A stretch of DNA of 64,000 nucleotides, taken from Alphaproteobacteria bacterium CG1_02_46_17. GTDB taxonomy: Bacteria; Pseudomonadota; Alphaproteobacteria; Micavibrionales; Micavibrionaceae. Shown here in pieces: positions 1 to 9,577 of this stretch. Below the pieces are notes generated by a model. The model was not told the DNA's origin. It saw nothing but the letters and a program-made list of their open reading frames with translations, and did no database searches. The position numbers and the translations under genes are program-made. Location of the stretch: the NCBI GenBank assembly GCA_001871905.1, contig MNUG01000032.1, forward strand, positions 1 through 64,000. The letters are read 5' to 3'. Position 1 is the stretch's first letter; each line of letters opens with the position of its first letter.

Positions 1-120
1 GTTGTAAAGATTGACGCATTTCTGTCACTTCGCTAGTGTCGTTGCATGAATTTCCATTTGGAAATTCTGGGGCGTTGTAACCCCTCATGTACGGCCAAAC
101 AGCATCAGGCCGTTACCAAT

Positions 121-250
121 GATGCTGCCTCTCGACCTATGGTCGGGGAGGCAGCTGAATATAATAGCGCAAGCAAATAGGCTGCGCCGTTTACATGACG
201 GTTACAAACTCCCCGACTACCAGAGAAATCTGGTGGTCGTTTTAATTTTT
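121..250 (+). ncRNA. Structured RNA resembling phage C4 antisense RNA, ending in an intrinsic terminator
   Basis: A compact fold is readable by eye. GTCGGGGAG at 142-150 pairs perfectly with CTCCCCGAC at 209-217 and encloses two further stems (151-155 with 181-185; 187-190 with 198-201). A 10-bp terminator stem follows (215-224 with 229-238, GAAA loop), then a T-rich tail at 239-250. An alternative long hairpin (124-137 with 141-155, one bulged G) competes for the same 5' strand. A junction enclosed by a long stem and followed by a terminator resembles the C4 antisense RNA of phage P1/P7 and related prophages, as I recall that family. The phage-like genes beside it fit. The family name is from memory; the structure itself is seen directly. 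Confidence 0.55.
215..250 (+). terminator. Intrinsic terminator ahead of the lipoprotein gene
   Basis: A 10-bp stem (one G-T wobble) with a GAAA loop is followed by a run of T with two A interruptions. It ends the structured RNA and lies 22 bases before the next start codon, so it could also attenuate the lipoprotein gene. Confidence 0.75.
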
Positions 251-272
251 AACGCAGGGGAAATTGAACAAT

Positions 273-728
273 ATGAAACCTACAACCACTGCAACAAGAT
301 TAATGTCTTTACTGCTCACCTCATGTCTCTTTTTAAGTGCTTGCGCCAGCAAATCTGAAAACATCAAGGCATCTTATGTCTCGCCATTACAATACAGCGA
401 CTATTCATGTAAGCAAATCAAGGGGGAAATTGGTCGTGTAGGACGTAAAATGAATGAAGTAGCAGGGGTTCAGGATGACATCGCGGGTGATGACGCAGTA
501 GCTATGGGAGTTGGTCTTGTTCTTTTGTGGCCTGCCCTGTTTTTTATCGAAAGTGATGACCAACACGTTGAGCTTGCTCGCTTGAAAGGTGAATTTGACG
601 CCTTGGAACAGGTCGCTATCGAGAAAAATTGCACCGTTGCAAAAGAAATTGAAGTAGTAAGGCAGGAAGAAGAAGCACGCAAAGCGGCTGAGAAGGCAGC
701 CGCACAAAAAGTTAGAACAAACCAATAG
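273..728 (+). CDS. Small lipoprotein of a mobile element
   Basis: The 151-residue product starts with a short basic n-region, a hydrophobic stretch and a lipobox LSAC near residue 24, so it should be lipidated on Cys and anchored in a membrane. The middle has a second hydrophobic segment (GVGLVLLWPALFFI), and the C-terminal third is a charged, Glu/Lys/Ala-rich probable coiled coil. A TTG nine bases upstream is in frame, but the ATG at 273 is better placed behind the AGGGG at 256-260. Similar lipoproteins with a central hydrophobic patch and coiled-coil tail occur widely in proteobacterial prophages and genomic islands; I know of no assigned function. Confidence 0.75.
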   Translation: MKPTTTATRLMSLLLTSCLFLSACASKSENIKASYVSPLQYSDYSCKQIKGEIGRVGRKMNEVAGVQDDIAGDDAVAMGVGLVLLWPALFFIESDDQHVELARLKGEFDALEQVAIEKNCTVAKEIEVVRQEEEARKAAEKAAAQKVRTNQ

Positions 729-757
729 GAATTGGAAGCGGTTAAAAAAGTTAGATC

Positions 758-1036
758 ATGCAAAAATCACATATACTATTTGGATTAGCGAGCTTAGCTA
801 TAGTATTGTATGGAGTAATTCAATATGACACCAATAGCTCATGTTATGAAATCATACCGTCACAAGATCAGGAGATGGGAACAATACTCTTGGATAAATG
901 CCAAGGTCAAACCCGTATTCTTATCACAAAAGATGTTGACGAAGACGGGGATGGTAAAATAGATGGATATACTTATCGTTGGGGTGCAATAAAACTTATT
1001 GAAAACGGTCAGCCTATTTGGAAAGAGAAAAAGTAA
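758..1036 (+). CDS. Hypothetical small membrane-anchored or exported protein
   Basis: The 92-residue product has one N-terminal hydrophobic segment (about residues 7-22) that could be an uncleaved signal anchor. A polar domain follows with an Asp-rich stretch DVDEDGDGKIDGY that looks like a calcium-binding EF-hand/dockerin-type loop. It lies 29 bases after the lipoprotein gene on the same strand and is probably cotranscribed. No family is recognised. The Asp-rich loop is seen directly; metal binding is inference. Confidence 0.6.
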   Translation: MQKSHILFGLASLAIVLYGVIQYDTNSSCYEIIPSQDQEMGTILLDKCQGQTRILITKDVDEDGDGKIDGYTYRWGAIKLIENGQPIWKEKK

Positions 1037-1078
1037 GCTTTTATCGAAAATTTATTCAAAAATTTTTGTGAACGTACA

Positions 1079-1324
1079 TCAAATTAATTGGCTTCCTCTC
1101 AAACGCTGAACCGCATCCTGTTTTTGCTTCTCAGTCATATTGCGCCGATGAAAAGGACTCTTACCCATGCGATATGGCCATAGGGGACAATCTGTAATAT
1201 GACACTCCCGAACCTCCGAGTATTGATAACAACAACAATCCAAACATTTTTCTCGAATGGCTTTTAGAGGGGATTTTTTAGAGTTTGTCTTTTTGGTATC
1301 TGGACTACCTGAATGGTCTTTCAT
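1079..1324 (-). CDS. Cys-rich phage/island-type hypothetical protein
   Basis: This basic product of about 81 residues holds a conserved-looking block KAIREKCLDCC, a Cys-His-Cys segment (CHITDCPLWPYRMG) and then a PF-hydrophobic motif. The Cys/His spacing suggests a small zinc-binding fold. Proteins with KCxDCC plus CPLWPYRxG are common in prophages and genomic islands, usually unannotated. An upstream in-frame ATG at 1339 has no ribosome site; the ATG at 1324 sits behind GGAG and is preferred. It lies tail to tail with the preceding gene and in line with the AlpA-type gene upstream. Confidence 0.6.
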   Translation of the reverse strand: MKDHSGSPDTKKTNSKKSPLKAIREKCLDCCCYQYSEVRECHITDCPLWPYRMGKSPFHRRNMTEKQKQDAVQRLRGSQLI

Positions 1325-1387
1325 TTTTATTTTCTCCATTGCTAATGCAAAAAATTGGGAAAGCGGGGCATATAAACCCGCATACGA

Positions 1388-1597
1388 TTAAGTTGATATT
1401 GATCTCTGATTAATGCGGGCTTGTACCCATGCGTCTATTTCGCTCTCTAGCCAGCCAACACACCGCGCGCCAAGACTGATATGCCTCGGGAATGTGCCTT
1501 TGCTGATATTTAGGTAAATGGTACTCCGACTTAGACCTGTCCGCTCTTTAACGTCCGATAGTCTTAAGAATTTTTCTTTTTGTAGCATCTCTGACAT
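1388..1597 (-). CDS. AlpA/excisionase-type MerR-like DNA-binding regulator
   Basis: The product of about 69 residues has the winged-helix layout of AlpA/Xis proteins. The block FLRLSDVKERTGLSRSTIY forms the recognition helix-turn-helix region, followed by GTFPRHISLGARCVGW and an ESEIDAWV helix. These proteins activate integrase or other element genes and mark phages, satellites and islands. An in-frame ATG lies 36 bases upstream, but AGGAAAGG sits seven bases before the ATG at 1597. No integrase is in the window; one would be expected off the left edge. Confidence 0.85.
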   Translation of the reverse strand: MSEMLQKEKFLRLSDVKERTGLSRSTIYLNISKGTFPRHISLGARCVGWLESEIDAWVQARINQRSIST

Positions 1598-1727
1598 TTG
1601 CATTCCTTTCCTAGATTGGCTTGGTTCATGCAAATATTGTTATCCAGTAGTGCGATAAGATTCAAAGAAAGCTGGTCGGAAAATTTCTTTCAAAAAAATC
1701 AGGATTTTTTCTACGCCCTATAAGTTA

Positions 1728-2477
1728 CTATTTCGGGAAGTAATTATCCCATGGAGCCTCATGACGTTCTTTGCGGGTATCCTTAAGCGCTGTTTCTATC
1801 TGAGAGATTGTTACGTTAGAGTCTAGCGGGGTGATGATGAACAGCAGCAGTTCAGAGTCGTTCATTTCCTTCTTGGATATGTACTCTCCGCCTTTGTCGG
1901 TCTTGTGATAGCGGCTTTGCTCTAGTTTTCGTCCGATGATCGGCTCTAATTCGGCAGATAAAACCATAATCCAATGGTACAAGGCGACGCTGCGAGGGGT
2001 TGATTTCTTGGGTAGGAAATTCTTGACGATTCGTCCAATGGCTTCTTCCATGGAAGATAGCAAAGGCAATGATCTGGCAGGAGAAATCCCTGAAATAAAT
2101 GGCCCATCACGTTTGATTTCTTTCAATAAGCCATGTAATGGGGGATGATTCTTGGATATGACATCATAAAGATTGTTAACGATGTCCTCTGCATAATTTC
2201 CGGACATAATAACTTTCCAAAGAGATTCCTGTGCTTTTCCAAGATAGTTGGCAACTTTTCTAAGTTCCTTTTCGACCTCATGTGCTGCCAACTGCCTTAG
2301 ATATTCACCATAAAGACTCATGTATTTCTGGGCAGCAAGAATAACATAAAGCCTCAGATCGGCTTTTTTATTCGGGTTTTTCAGATCAACTTTTTTATAA
2401 AGCTCATCAAAAAATTCTGGGGTATATGAATTTTCATTCCCAAGAGGTTTAAGGTCGTTTGATTTTGATTTTGCCAT
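1728..2477 (-). CDS. Hypothetical mobile-element protein
   Basis: A 249-residue, mostly helical, Lys-rich protein with no membrane segment or recognised motif. It is transcribed in the direction of the AlpA-type gene 130 bases downstream. Position and composition suggest element cargo or an element replication/regulation protein, but nothing in the sequence assigns a role. I cannot name a family. Confidence 0.55.
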   Translation of the reverse strand: MAKSKSNDLKPLGNENSYTPEFFDELYKKVDLKNPNKKADLRLYVILAAQKYMSLYGEYLRQLAAHEVEKELRKVANYLGKAQESLWKVIMSGNYAEDIVNNLYDVISKNHPPLHGLLKEIKRDGPFISGISPARSLPLLSSMEEAIGRIVKNFLPKKSTPRSVALYHWIMVLSAELEPIIGRKLEQSRYHKTDKGGEYISKKEMNDSELLLFIITPLDSNVTISQIETALKDTRKERHEAPWDNYFPK

Positions 2478-2666
2478 GTTCTTTTCTCTAGAGTATCCAA
2501 TAGCATCCTAGGACATAAGACTAAATCCAGAAAATGGATTGGTAGGGAAATTGGTAGATTTTTAGGCGCAAATTCTCAAAGCCAAGTCATACAAGGTGTC
2601 TGTTGAAATGTTCGTAAGACATCCTCGCCATTTGACTACGTATCCCGATTACATCAAGAATTGCAG
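2478..2666. other. Probable junction between mobile element and core chromosome
   Basis: This 189-base gap separates phage-type genes from core genes. It contains the direct repeat ATTGGTAG twice (in about 2539-2563) and a short inverted repeat GTCT...AGAC at about 2599-2621. No tRNA or tmRNA 3' end is recognisable. It is the likeliest place for an attachment site, but the other end of the element is outside the window, so no core repeat can be confirmed. Confidence 0.3.
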
Positions 2667-3425
2667 CTATTCCCCCAGATAATATTCAACTGTCGAGACC
2701 ACACGAACCGATTTATACGGGGTTTCAGATTCAGAAACACCCGGATCACGTGGTTCAATTTGGAGAACGCCCTGATTGGCTGAACGGATTTGCCCCACGG
2801 CTTGCCCGCTGTCATTGGCAAATTGTACTGCCGAAATGCGTGCATTTTTGGTCGCCTCGGCAATCATTTCCGGTTTGATGTCATTAATTTTGGTAAAGGT
2901 ATATTGGGGAGCAGGATTCCAACCACCATTCGGAGTCCCCAGCGTGACATTCTTCTTTACCAGTTCAGCAATATTCTGGGATGCCCAAAGGACAGCTTCC
3001 ACATCATTGCTCCGTGCCAGCAGCGCCTCGGTTAAGACATAGCGAGGCCCTGCCTGACCGGTTTCACCATAAGTCTTAGCCTGATTGTCAGACACAGTGA
3101 AGTTTTGAAGCATAATCTGGTCTTCCTTCAGCCCTTGGGATACCAGATAAGCCCGCACATCTTTTTCGTTCTGCTCGATCGCCGCCTGAGCATCTGTTAA
3201 TTGGGCACCAGTTACGGTGAAATTAAGCACCCACACGGCCTGATCTGCAACAACATCGCGTGTCGAGAGGCCTTTCACTGTGACATAGCGGTCAAAACTG
3301 CGAAACTCTTTCAAGCCTGTCAGGATCATATTCCCCCCAAAGCCAATCCCCACTGCCAGAGCAGCCAACCCCAAGGCTATCGGCCAGAATCCTGATTTGA
3401 AACAAGGTGATGTCGTATCTGTCAT
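2667..3425 (-). CDS. SIMPL domain (DUF541) protein with N-terminal membrane anchor
   Basis: The 252-residue product has one hydrophobic segment at about residues 13-35, then a SIMPL/DUF541 domain beginning with the typical VTVKGLSTRDVVADQAVW strand. It ends with the family's strand-rich YKSVRVVSTVEYYL close. Family members (Brucella BP26, E. coli YggE) are periplasmic or inner-membrane-anchored, form ring oligomers and are linked to oxidative-stress tolerance. The gene stands alone and is the first core gene after the mobile element. The family assignment is firm; physiological role is not known from sequence. Confidence 0.85.
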   Translation of the reverse strand: MTDTTSPCFKSGFWPIALGLAALAVGIGFGGNMILTGLKEFRSFDRYVTVKGLSTRDVVADQAVWVLNFTVTGAQLTDAQAAIEQNEKDVRAYLVSQGLKEDQIMLQNFTVSDNQAKTYGETGQAGPRYVLTEALLARSNDVEAVLWASQNIAELVKKNVTLGTPNGGWNPAPQYTFTKINDIKPEMIAEATKNARISAVQFANDSGQAVGQIRSANQGVLQIEPRDPGVSESETPYKSVRVVSTVEYYLGE

Positions 3426-3552
3426 GGCTTAATCTCCCGCAATATTGTCCAGTGCGCCTATCTAGCCCCAGCAAAATAGGGAATGCAATTTCTATTTACC
3501 AACTTTTAGGTTTTTATGGTTATTATGTATATTAAATATGGGGTTAGGTTTT

Positions 3553-4062
3553 ATGGATATTGGCAATTTTATTAGCGATCTGAAAGATACCTTGTCGAAT
3601 ATGTTTGACGGGATCGGCCAAAAGCTGAGCCAGTTTTTTGACAATTTCAGTTTTGGTGGTGGCAGCACGTCTGGCGGCGGCATTTCGGCTCCACCTTTGG
3701 CAACGCCGGGATATAATATGGGAGCAACAGACTTTAGCGCCCAGCAAATGCGCCCTTCAAATGAACTCCAGCAATCACCAGCACCTGTTGTTGAGCGTGG
3801 ATTTTCTGCATCTTCCGTAAATAATAATTTTCATGTGGCCGCAACAGATGGTGGGCGCTTCCAGACCGGCAACCAGCAGATCGACAATGCCATGCATAGG
3901 GGTGGACAACAAATCGGCAGATCTGTCGATGGATTGGGAAATACAGTTGCAAACCTGCCGAATAAATTGATAACCGGCATGGGCCACGCCGCAGAGAATA
4001 GAATAGCCCATGAAACAAGAATGGCCACAAATAGGGCCATTCAAGGAATTTTTAGACGATAA
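3553..4062 (+). CDS. Hypothetical Gly/Asn-rich protein
   Basis: A product of about 169 residues with an amphipathic N-terminal helix (FISDLKDTLSNMFDGIGQKL), a Gly/Ser-rich linker and a low-complexity Gln/Asn/Gly-rich remainder. There is no signal peptide or transmembrane segment. The ATG at 3553 follows TTAGG and is preferred to the in-frame ATG at 3538. It converges on ctaD with 22 bases between the stops. No family recognised; the composition resembles proteins that associate with surfaces or polymers, which is inference only. Confidence 0.55.
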   Translation: MDIGNFISDLKDTLSNMFDGIGQKLSQFFDNFSFGGGSTSGGGISAPPLATPGYNMGATDFSAQQMRPSNELQQSPAPVVERGFSASSVNNNFHVAATDGGRFQTGNQQIDNAMHRGGQQIGRSVDGLGNTVANLPNKLITGMGHAAENRIAHETRMATNRAIQGIFRR

Positions 4063-4084
4063 CGGTCTGTTCTGGCAACGATGG

Positions 4085-5701
<1,617 letters not shown>

Positions 5702-5711
5702 CTATTCAAAT

Positions 5712-6620
5712 TTATTTTTTATCTGTATTGGGGACAGGCAATTCGACAGGAGCCTCAGCAACCGGAGTGGCCTCTGGCACAACTGCATCGGCTGCTGGCA
5801 TAGAGCCTCCTTGGGCAACAATCCATTCAGCAAATTCGTCCTTGGTAACAACCTTGATTTCAATCGGCATTAAGCCATGTCCAACACCACAAATCTCGGA
5901 ACATTGGCCAAAAAAGGTTCCTGTTTTATCAGCGCGCGCCCAAGCAGAATTCAAACGACCAGGAACCGCATCAATCTTGATCCCGAAAGCCGGAACCGCA
6001 AAAGAGTGGATCACATCACTGGCAGTTACCTCAAAAACAATATTGGTATCAACAGGTACGACTAGAGGACTATCCGTTGACAAAAGGCGCTTCTGACCTT
6101 TGGCCTGATCCAGATCTTTATCCTTGATATAAGTGGCAGTAAAAGAAATTTCTCCATTATCAGGATACTCGTAGCTCCAGTTCCACTGGTTGCCCGTCAC
6201 CTTGATCGTCAGTTCAGGTGCAGGGTTGCGTGCTTCGAAAAACAATAACTTGAAAGACGGCACTGCAATCACAATCAGGATCACAACCGGTACAACCGTC
6301 CATAAAACTTCGAGCAGGACATTATGTGTTGTGGTAGACGGAGTCGGATTGGCCTTGGCATTAAAACGCACCATTACGAACAGCAATAAGGCCGTTACAA
6401 AAATAACAATTCCCGTGATGATATAGAGCAGCATATTATGAAACTCTGTAATATGTTCCATTGCTGGCGTTGCGGCAGCTTGCAATTTATACGGCCATTC
6501 CAGTATCTGAGAAAAATCCGGCGCGGCATGCGCGGCACAAGCCGAGAGAAAAACCAGAAAAACCGAGAGGCATGAAACAAAAAAGCCTATGCGGAGGGAA
6601 ACAGTGAGAGTGCTTATCAT
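5712..6620 (-). CDS. ctaC: Cytochrome c oxidase subunit II
   Basis: The 302-residue subunit carries the binuclear CuA centre that accepts electrons from cytochrome c. The CuA motif is intact: Cys240, Cys244, His248 and Met251 in CSEICGVGHGLM. An N-terminal signal sequence ends in LSAC, which reads as a possible lipobox; two transmembrane helices follow (about 60-82 and 100-125). The C-terminal 50 residues are an Ala/Pro/Glu/Val-rich tail beyond the CuA domain. It is the first gene of the ctaC-ctaD pair; the 135 bases upstream are AT-rich and should hold the promoter. Confidence 0.96.
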   Translation of the reverse strand: MISTLTVSLRIGFFVSCLSVFLVFLSACAAHAAPDFSQILEWPYKLQAAATPAMEHITEFHNMLLYIITGIVIFVTALLLFVMVRFNAKANPTPSTTTHNVLLEVLWTVVPVVILIVIAVPSFKLLFFEARNPAPELTIKVTGNQWNWSYEYPDNGEISFTATYIKDKDLDQAKGQKRLLSTDSPLVVPVDTNIVFEVTASDVIHSFAVPAFGIKIDAVPGRLNSAWARADKTGTFFGQCSEICGVGHGLMPIEIKVVTKDEFAEWIVAQGGSMPAADAVVPEATPVAEAPVELPVPNTDKK

Positions 6621-6755
6621 TATCTATGTCATTATGTTGAGAATTCGAAAAACTTTCGTGACACTATGACGCAGTTTTAAAAAAAAATATAGAGACAATT
6701 CAAAGAACGAAATTTTCGGTTGGAAATGTCTTGGAAAATGTTTTTATATCCAAAA

Positions 6756-7517
6756 CTATGTAAAATTTTCAAAGGGGGAAGAAAGGAGCGATAGGCCATA
6801 AAGGGCCGCTGTCTCGGAACGCAATATTCGTGGCCCCAGAGAAACAGGACAGACACAGGAAAATCCAGATAAAAAGGCGACTTCTTCTTGGTCAAATCCT
6901 CCTTCTGGCCCCACCATATAAGTGGCATCACGCACAGCCTCTTTGCGAAGGATATCACCCAGAAAGACAGCATCTTGACGTTCAATTGCTGCATAAATTT
7001 TTGACCCGCTATCAAATTGCTGCATAAACTGTTTCAAGTTCTTCACCGGATGGAGAGTAGGCAGATCCAACCGCTCACATTGCTCGCTGGCTTCGATAAT
7101 TTGGGCTCTGACACGTTCTTCCTTGATATCGCGGATCACAGACCTGTTCATCACAACGGGATGAAAATCTGTTACTCCCAGCTCGACAGATTTTTCAATC
7201 AGCCAGTCCTGCCGATCTTTTTTGATCGGCGAAAAAACCAGATGGCGGGTATATTGTTGCAATCCATCACTTGCGGGGCGCAGCAAATCCCGTACCTGCA
7301 GCAAAACGGCCTTCTTTGACGGAAACGAAATTTGTGCCTTCCATTCGCCGTCTGCCGCATTAAACACCCGCACGAGATCTCCCTCGGCACAGCGCAACAC
7401 ATGCCGCAGATAATGTGCCTGTCCGTCTGGCAGCGGCACATCCTGACCTGCTCGCAAAGGAACAGAGAGGTAAAGACGCGGGAGATCATGCGGATATAGA
7501 GATAAAATAGCGGGCAT
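6756..7517 (-). CDS. rsmE: 16S rRNA m3U1498 methyltransferase RsmE
   Basis: This 253-residue SPOUT-class enzyme methylates N3 of U1498 in 16S rRNA using SAM. The N-terminal PUA-like part includes GQAHYLRHVLRCAEGD. The C-terminal trefoil knot holds the SAM loop (MVGPEGGFDQEE) and the terminal LGPRILRSETAALYGL motif, both intact. It stands between a gene of unknown function upstream and ctaC downstream. rsmE and ubiA are frequently close neighbours in Alphaproteobacteria; here the unknown gene lies between them. Confidence 0.95.
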   Translation of the reverse strand: MPAILSLYPHDLPRLYLSVPLRAGQDVPLPDGQAHYLRHVLRCAEGDLVRVFNAADGEWKAQISFPSKKAVLLQVRDLLRPASDGLQQYTRHLVFSPIKKDRQDWLIEKSVELGVTDFHPVVMNRSVIRDIKEERVRAQIIEASEQCERLDLPTLHPVKNLKQFMQQFDSGSKIYAAIERQDAVFLGDILRKEAVRDATYMVGPEGGFDQEEVAFLSGFSCVCPVSLGPRILRSETAALYGLSLLSSPFENFT

Positions 7518-7563
7518 GGTGTTGTTTATACCATACGCCGCTATTGTGTAAATCTTTAGAAAA

Positions 7564-8469
7564 TTATTTGAAAGATAGTTTCATTTGCTCGGAAGCAGTT
7601 CCACGATCTAAAAGACCTTGAGCACCACCAGCTTGGGTATATTTTTCAATAAACTCAGCATTGGTTTTTGCAAAACGGGACAAAAGAGGATGAGAAATAT
7701 CACGAACAAGCTCAGGCGTAGTGAAAATGCCGTAGCCCTGCACAGCACTCTCCAAAACGCTAACTTGACGAACAGGGGTCAGACGATCAAAAATCTTGGC
7801 TGTCAGATCAACATAAGGGTCGGGGTGTCTAGGTGTTTCGGCACAATATTGATGGAGCAGCGCCTGATAGCGATCTGCCAGTTCTGCGGTAAACTCGCGG
7901 CTTGGTTCAGCCACAGCAAAGGCTTCCAGCTTATCGTAAAGAATATCACAAAGCCGATTATAATATGCCTCATTTTCATGGTGCAGGTCAGGAATATATT
8001 TGGAAATTTCTTCAAATGTAGAAGGTGTCATCCCACGGCTTTGGCCTTCAAGCGCAAAAAAGGCTGCTTTTTCCAGATCCTCAGCCGCCATTCTGGAATC
8101 CCCTAAACCCGAATTTTCGCGGTTAACCTGAGCCCCCGGAATCTGGCGATATTGATGGGCAAGAGCCAACATATCCACAACACAAGACCCCAGATTGGTA
8201 TAATCGGCTTCCGCCATATTTTCTGCAACAACAGTCACACGGTCAAGCACCTCGGTCACAGCATTTTGCATGACATAGCCGAGGGATTTGGACATATCGG
8301 CAAGCTTGACGCTTGGCATTAGGGCAAAAAATTGGCCAACACGCTCCGCCTGTCCCGCCACTTCGAGATCATCTTCGCCAATTTGTAGAGCAAGAGCATC
8401 AAGCTGCGCCAAATTTGCAGCATATGTGTCACTGGTTCTGTCAAAGACAGTTTTAAGTTCTTTTGTCAT
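7564..8469 (-). CDS. Hypothetical alpha-helical cytoplasmic protein
   Basis: The 301-residue product has no signal peptide or membrane helix and appears almost wholly helical, with many short amphipathic segments and a conserved-looking PDLHHENEAYYNRLCDILYD stretch. The ATG at 8469 is preceded by TAGGGTG at good spacing; the longer frame from 8484 lacks a ribosome site. It ends 47 bases before rsmE on the same strand and may be cotranscribed with it. I do not recognise the family. Its length, composition and position resemble other lineage-specific proteins in this window. Confidence 0.6.
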   Translation of the reverse strand: MTKELKTVFDRTSDTYAANLAQLDALALQIGEDDLEVAGQAERVGQFFALMPSVKLADMSKSLGYVMQNAVTEVLDRVTVVAENMAEADYTNLGSCVVDMLALAHQYRQIPGAQVNRENSGLGDSRMAAEDLEKAAFFALEGQSRGMTPSTFEEISKYIPDLHHENEAYYNRLCDILYDKLEAFAVAEPSREFTAELADRYQALLHQYCAETPRHPDPYVDLTAKIFDRLTPVRQVSVLESAVQGYGIFTTPELVRDISHPLLSRFAKTNAEFIEKYTQAGGAQGLLDRGTASEQMKLSFK

Positions 8470-8566
8470 GTTACACCCTAGCATATTTTATTTTTGCCAA
8501 TTATATTAATTTTTCATAACAATATATATCAGATCATTGCTTGTCAATTTTTATTATTTGGTCACA

Positions 8567-9511
8567 ATGTCCTTAATGAACACAACAGACCAACAATCAA
8601 CAGCACATACAGACATCAGGCGTTCAGGCTGGATAGAGATGATGCCCCTGTCATGGAGGCCTTATATACTATTGATGCGCCTTGATCGCCCGATCGGGAC
8701 ATGGTTGCTCCTACTCCCCGGTTGGTGGTCAATTTTGATGGCCGCAACCACAAGCCAGACCTCAATCACAACCATACTGTTCTATATGGGTCTTTTTGCA
8801 ACAGGTTCTATCATTATGCGAGGGGCAGGTTGTGTTATAAACGATCTATGGGATCGGGATTTTGACAGACAGGTCGAAAGAACAAAAATGCGCCCGTTAG
8901 CGTCCGGTGAGATTCCGGTAAAGTCAGCCTTGATTTTTCTGACCCTCTTGCTTGGGACAGGTCTAGCGATTCTTCTGACCTTTAACCAGACCACTATTAT
9001 CTTAGGGTTTTTGTCTATTTTTCCGGTCATTTTATATCCATTGGCCAAGCGAATTACGTGGTATCCGCAAGCAGTTTTGGGATTAACCTTTAATTTTGGC
9101 GCCCTGATGGGGGCCGCCAGTATTCTGGGCACGGTTCCTGTCTTTGCATGGGCTTTATATATCGGCGGATTTTTCTGGACTCTTGGGTATGACACAATTT
9201 ACGCACAACAAGACGTAGCTGACGATGCTCTGATCGGTGTCAAATCAACAGCGCTAAAATTCGGTGAACGGGTCAGCCAATACATCGCTGCATTTTATAC
9301 CATGACAATTTTGTGTTTCGGGGTAGCCGCCATACTGGCAGAGGCAGGGTTTGTTTTTTATATAGGCCTTACTGCTGCCGCCAGCCACCTGCTTTGGCAA
9401 TACCGGACATGGGACAAACAGAATCCTAACTCGTCTTTGAAAATTTTTAGATCAAATCGTGATTTTGGCCTGATTATCGCCCTGTCAGCCATCGCCGAAT
9501 ATTTATTCTAG
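8567..9511 (+). CDS. ubiA: 4-hydroxybenzoate polyprenyltransferase
   Basis: This integral membrane enzyme attaches the polyprenyl tail to 4-hydroxybenzoate in ubiquinone synthesis. Both Asp-rich, Mg-diphosphate-binding motifs are present: NDLWDRDFD and DTIYAQQDVADD. The N-terminal RLDRPIGTWLLLLPGWW signature separates UbiA from heme o synthase (CtaB). About eight to nine transmembrane helices are visible. Start choice is weak: ATG 8567 and ATG 8576 are both possible, and a TTG at 8537 is unlikely. Ubiquinone feeds the respiratory chain that ends at the oxidase encoded just upstream. Confidence 0.93.
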   Translation: MSLMNTTDQQSTAHTDIRRSGWIEMMPLSWRPYILLMRLDRPIGTWLLLLPGWWSILMAATTSQTSITTILFYMGLFATGSIIMRGAGCVINDLWDRDFDRQVERTKMRPLASGEIPVKSALIFLTLLLGTGLAILLTFNQTTIILGFLSIFPVILYPLAKRITWYPQAVLGLTFNFGALMGAASILGTVPVFAWALYIGGFFWTLGYDTIYAQQDVADDALIGVKSTALKFGERVSQYIAAFYTMTILCFGVAAILAEAGFVFYIGLTAAASHLLWQYRTWDKQNPNSSLKIFRSNRDFGLIIALSAIAEYLF

Positions 9512-9520
9512 AAAAGGAAA

Positions 9521-9551
9521 CGGGCCAAATTCTGACATAGAATCTGACCCG
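9521..9551. terminator. Imperfect inverted repeat between convergent genes
   Basis: CGGGcCAaATTCT and its near complement AGAATcTGaCCCG flank a five-base loop. It lies between convergent ubiA and the gene ending at 9578, so it could serve both as a terminator. No T-run follows on either strand, so rho-independent function is uncertain. Confidence 0.45.
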
Positions 9552-9577
9552 CCCCTAACATCAACAGAAGAAATGTA

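Noticed and set aside
2478-2666. tRNA or tmRNA 3' end serving as attachment site
   Set aside because: No T-arm (GTTCGA type) or acceptor pairing could be found in the junction.
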